Of a stretch of 64,000 bases of DNA, positions 23,078-29,000 are shown piece after piece. The stretch is from Ridgeia piscesae. Its lineage: Eukaryota > Annelida > Polychaeta > Sabellida > Siboglinidae. The stretch spans positions 410,001 through 474,000 of the forward strand of contig JAODUO010000465.1 of assembly GCA_025642075.2 (NCBI GenBank), given 5' to 3'. Each line of letters opens with the position of its first letter. The stretch's first letter is position 1. Both the position numbers and the translations under genes were made by a program. Under the pieces are notes generated by a model. The model saw only the letters and a program-made list of their open reading frames with translations. It was not told where the DNA came from and did no database searches.

Positions 23078-26000
23078 TGTGTGTGACAAGTTAAAGATCT
23101 GTGTCTGGGTGACAGGTTAAAGATATGTGTCTATGTGTGACAGGTTTAAGATTTGTGTCTGTCTGTGTGTGACAGGTTAAAGATCTGTCTGTGTGTGTGA
23201 CAGGTTAAAGATCTGTCTGTGTGTGTGTGACAGGTTAAAGATCTGTCTGTGTTTGTGACAGGTTAAAGATCTGTCTGTGTTTGTGACAGGTTAAAGATCT
23301 GTCTGTGTTTGTGACAGGTTAAAGATCTGTCTGTGTTTGTGACAGGTTAAAGATCTGTCTGTGTGTGTGTGACAGGTTAAAGATCTGTCTGTGTTTGTGA
23401 CAGGTTAAAGATCTGTCTGTGTGTGTGTGACAGGTTAAAGATCTGTCTGTGTTTGTGACAGGTTAAAGATCTGTCTGTGTTTGTGACAGGTTAAAGATCT
23501 GTCTGTGTGTGTGACAGGTTAAAGATCTGTCTGTGTGTGTGACAGGTTAAAGATCTTTTGTGTGTGCAGGTTAAAGTCTGTCTGTGTGTGTGACAGGTTA
23601 AAGATCTGTCTGTGTGTGTGACAGGTTAAAGATCTGTCTGTGTGTGACAGGTTAAAGATCTGTCTGTGTGTGTGACAGGTTAAAGATCTGTCTGTGTGTG
23701 TGACAGGTTAAAGATCTGTCTGTGTGTGACAGGTTAAAGATCTGTCTGTGTGTGTGACAGGTTAAAGATCTGTCGTGTGTGTGACAGGTTAAAGATCTGT
23801 CTGTGTGTGTGACAGGTTAAAGATCTGTCTGTGTGTGTGACAGGTTTAAGATTTGTGTCTGTCTGTGTGTGTGGCAGGTTAAAGATCTGTCTGTGTGTGT
23901 GACAGGTTAAAGATCTGTCTTGTGTGTGTGACAGGTTAAAGATCTGTCTGTGTGTGTGACAGGTTAAAGATCTGTCTGTGTGTGTGACAGGTTAAAGATC
24001 TGTCTGTGTGTGTGTGACAGGTTAAAACAGGAGCAGTCAGAGCAGAAGAAGGCAGAGGAGAAGACGCGGAGAGAAGCCATCTTCCAGCAGTACCTGCAGA
24101 AGAAGGCGGAGCAGGATTCAGCGGAGGAGGGTGTGGCCCCCCGCCGTCACCCCACCCCGGGCAACAGGACGGCAAGGCTAGCGGCTCGCCCCAAGAGCCA
24201 ACCCCCCGTCTCACACCACGACGACAGGGTGTCCCACTCATCCTCACACAGCTCCCAGGAGGAGATCTTCCCCCCGGGCCACAGTCCCGTACTCGATCTC
24301 AAGCGTACGTCTTTTATTGTCTGTGTCTGTGCATTTAAAGACGTCTCTCGTTGTCTGTGTCTACATTTAAAGACATCTCTCGTTGTCTATGTCTACATTT
24401 AAAGACATCTCGTTGTCTGTGTCTACATTTAAAAACATCTCGTTGTCTGTGTCTACATTTAAAGACGTCTCTCGTTGTCTGTGTCTACATTTAAAGATGT
24501 CTCTCGTTGTCTATGTCTACATTTAAAGACGTCTCTCGTTGTCTGTGTCTACATTTAAAGACATCTCTCGTTGTCTATGTCTACATTTAAAGACATCTCG
24601 TTGTCTGTGTCTACATTTAAAGACGTCTCTCGTTGTCTGTGTCTACATTTAAAGACGTCTCTCGTTGTCTATGTCTACATTTAAAGACATCTCGTTGTCT
24701 GTGTCTACATTTAAAGAGTCTCTCGTTGTCTGTGTCTACATTTAAAGACATCTCGTTGTCTGTGTCTACATTTAAAGACGTCTCTCGTTGTCTGTGTCTA
24801 CATTTAAAGACGTCTCTCGTTGTCTGTGTCTACATTTAAAGACGTCTCTCGTTGTCTGTGTCTACATTTAAAGACGTCTCTCGTTGTCTGTGTCTACATT
24901 TAAAGACGTCTCTCGTTGTCTGTGTCTACATTTAAATACGTCTCTCGTTGTCTGTGTCTACATTTAAAGACGTCTCTCGTTGTCTGTGTCTACATTTAAA
25001 GACATCTCTCTGTCTGTGTCTACATTTAAAGACATTTTCGTTGTCTGTGTCTACATTTAAAGACATCTCTCGTTGTCTGTGTCTACATTTAAAGACATCT
25101 CTCATTGTCTGTGTCTACATTTAAAGACATCTCTCGTTGTCTGTGTCTACATTTAAAGACGTCTCTCATTGTCTGTGTCTACATTTAAAGACATCTCTCG
25201 TTGTCTGTGTCTACATTTAAAGACGTCTCTCGTTGTCTGTGTCTACATTTAAAGACATCTCTCGTTGTCTGTGTCAAAATTTAAAGATGTCTAGGCCTAG
25301 TACAAAGAAAATCATTTGGAAGTGGATTTGTTTCAAAACATTACAACAGAATGTCCTTCAAATGTGTGGCAGCCATTTTGTGAGCTGACTAACCAGGTTG
25401 CCATGCAACCAGTCACGTGATAGGTCCAGCTGTTGCTGCGAATATAGTTAAATGTAACATTGATTCTTGCCTGCAGGTAGAGAATCGGAGCATTCAGGTT
25501 AATCTACACTGCAAAAGCGACATGAATGGCGAAGTGTCCTCATTACATAGATAATATAGGGCTATCCCAAGTTGACCGTAACTGCAAGGTGGCTATAATC
25601 CCAGGGTACTGTAGAGCAAGGTTCGACTGTCATTGAGATTCCACTGTCTGTTTCACTTTTCATTGCATTAATCGTGCAATTTTGTTGCAGCGGTGACAGC
25701 GGTGTCACCTAGTGGCCCGAGAAACAGCGGGTACACGCCCCCCTTTGGTGGCTTCACGCAGCGCTGGCCAGGGACATCCGGTACGTACAGAACTATAACA
25801 CCCACAGTTATCTGTCTCCTCTGAAGGTGTAGTAGACCTGGTGTATACCCACTGACACCTGGCCGAGTGGCCGCTACACAGATGCCATAGGGACCTGGGA
25901 CCATTTCATTAAGAGCTCTTAAAACCGATTTTGTGCACTAAAATCACTTTTGATCCTTATTAAAGGTGTTCTGGAATACCTGAAAATTGTCAACACCGTG

Positions 26001-29000
26001 ATGTGCCAACGGGACATTTCACTGTGTCATGGTCATATGGCAATGGAGAATTGCTTTTTGAAGAAAAAAATCTTTTTTATTTAATAACGGATTTTGTTTA
26101 AAGATGAATTTTCCTTAAGAGCTCCTTGTCTTAGTGAAGTGGTCACCTGGTCGGGCTGGACAAAACAACAGGTGTCTGGCTTCAGGGCCTACAGCGAGGC
26201 ACCTGATTGACTTTGAATCACATGCATGGGTTGATCAATTCATATTCCAGTCCAATCAGAACAGTTTGACAAATAGTAACTTGTTATTCCGTGTCTATTT
26301 GCAGAAATTTAACTTAGCTTGTTATTCCATGTCGGCAGCTGCTTCTATGGGTTGTTATTCCATGTCAGCAGCTGCTTTTATGGGTTGTTATTCCATGTCA
26401 GCAGCTGCTTTCATGGGTTGTTATTCCATGTCAGCAGCTGCTTTTATGGGTTGTTATTCCATGTCAGCAGCTGCTTCTATGGGTTGTTATTCCATGTCAG
26501 CAGCTGCTTCCATGGGTTGTTATTCCATGTCAGCAGCTGCTTCTATGGGTTGTTATTCCATGTCAGCAGCTGCTTTTATGGGTTGTTATTCCATGTCAGC
26601 AGCTGCTTCCATGGGGTTGTTGTGACCAAGCGACTACAGCATGTGACATGTCAAATGTGACACAGTACTGCCATCAGCCATTGGTCCAAAGTCGAGTGAT
26701 TGTATGTTATTGAAGTTATTGAATTCTAGATGCCCCAAAAACAGCTGCAACTCTGTATTGCAATTAACCCATTTTATCCGGAATACGATTCTAGTCGTAG
26801 TTACCCTTTTTATCCAGAATACGATTCTAGTCGTAGTTTGCACTTGACACGGCTTCCCTGCACTCTGACGTTTTGGAATCCCATTGGCTGGTTAACACCG
26901 AATGACGTCAGTATATCGGGATCACTAGGAAACTCATATTTTTCAACCAATCAGCGCCGTTCTGTGGGTATTTGCAGTTCAAAGCGGGTACCCCCAAGCT
27001 AAAGTGAAATCAAAGATGGCGTCGAGTCGCAAAGATCGTTAAATGTTGACGTATTTTGAAGGATAACTCCGCTAATTTACTTCATACTGGTGATGACAAG
27101 AAGGCAGACAAGTGGATAGACGATATAAGATGGACGGTTATGGTATTTGATGCGACATTTGTCCGTGAAGACATACTTTGAAGCCATCGAAGTGGGTCAA
27201 CCGACAACGGCATCCATTTCCCCCCACCTCGCTCCACGCCGTATTTTTGGCGCCAAACAAAGTTAAGAATATTTCCAACGACGGTAACTACTTCATAAAT
27301 AAAGTGATGTTGAAATGTTGAACAAAGTTGTTACTTTATAGTACTTCTTTATTAGTTATAATAAATGAGCCACAGAATTATATATCGTTGACAGAAAATA
27401 TTTCAAAAATTTGCATAATTCCGCTCAGCGGCACCACACGTTGGCGATTCAGTCGACTGACGTGGGGGTATTACAAACAATTTTACATTATGAGATTATT
27501 ATCCAAGATATGTGGACAAGTTGTATACCTTTATTTTCAGCAGAGATTAATGCATAAAATAAACTCAACTTGCTCATTGACATGTTGCTTCCTTCATGGC
27601 GAAAATGTCGGGTGAAAAGTAATGTGACAAACCTCAACATAGGTTTGAATTTATTAGACATGTTTTGCCATATGCCACATATAATATATATGATAAAACT
27701 ACGAGTTTATCGATGCGACTGTATAGTTTATTTTATCTACTTTCTAAAGGTATATCACATTTAAAAATTGATTGAGAAATAATAAAGTTATGTCCATTTT
27801 AAATGAAGGCCTGTCATTTTTTAATGCTGGCAGATTGGTTTGAGGAAATGATCAGGAACTGGCTGCAACTCGTCTGCACTAGCTTCAGGATAAAATGGGT
27901 TAAACCTTCTGAAACTATAGCCACCTTTCATGATAACAAATTCAAAACATATTTGTTTGAAATTGCTTTTCCTGAGCTTGAATTATAGAAGCATGCACAT
28001 TGTTGTTGTTGCTGACATGTTTGTGTACTTTCACTCTGACTGCTCCACAGACAAGACAAGTCGACCAGCCACTGACAATCACAACAGCGACATGGGAACA
28101 AGTGCACCTTCACAATACAGCGGTAAGACAGTTTGCTCCCATGTGTCGTCTCATAGTCAGAGGATGCCTTTTCACCTGATCTGGTTCACGAATTTACCTG
28201 GCCTGATTCAGTTTGGATCATTCGTCCCTGCAATGCAATGCAATGCAATGCAATGCAATGCAATGCAATGCAATGCAATGCAATGCAATGCAATGCAATG
28301 CAATGCAATGCAATGCAATGCAATGCAATGCAATGTATGACTTAGTTTGATGTTGTGCAGCTTTTTCTGCCCTAATCCTATGTTGTACCATTTAACCTGT
28401 CCTGATTCATATGGTGGTAAATGACTGCCATAAAATATAATTAGGACAGGTCAAACTGAACAACACTGAAATAGGACAGATCAAAGTGAACACCTGTCCT
28501 GATTCACAGTTGTGTACTGTGATCTGTCCTCTTTCTGGAATGGCAGTCTTGACCACATTAGCAACAAAGAAACTGTGAAGGCCTTGCAACAAGAGGCAAC
28601 GAGAGCCATTGCGTCATGTGACCCGCTGATCTTTGAGTCAGTGACACGATTGTTAATTGTTAAGTCTACTGTCAGCAGTACACCGTTGTCACATAGGCTA
28701 TTATGACACAATACCTGTAATTGTCACCTGATGCCACTGACATTGTGCTCACAGGACCAAAACTGTTTGTGACACCGAGCCAGAAGTCTAATCGTCACAT
28801 CATCGTCAACGCCATCAGTCACCGGTGTCTTGCAGGCACCGTCAACCAGGAAGTGAAGAACCGTGTCTTGGAGGTGGGTACTGCTTTAGTCGTGCTAAGT
28901 TGCCCTTGTTCAGTCCCTTCTCTTCCTTTCTTGTAGGGCGTTAAAAGTCAAACGAAGCTTATGTGCTGGGGGGGGGGTATGCTCTCTTAAAACAACTGAG

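Noticed and set aside
26134..26660. Repetitive peptide frames (SAAASMGCY type)
   Set aside because: The 33-bp minisatellite lies inside CAMSAP intron 14, and the frame has no acceptor that fits the flanking exons.
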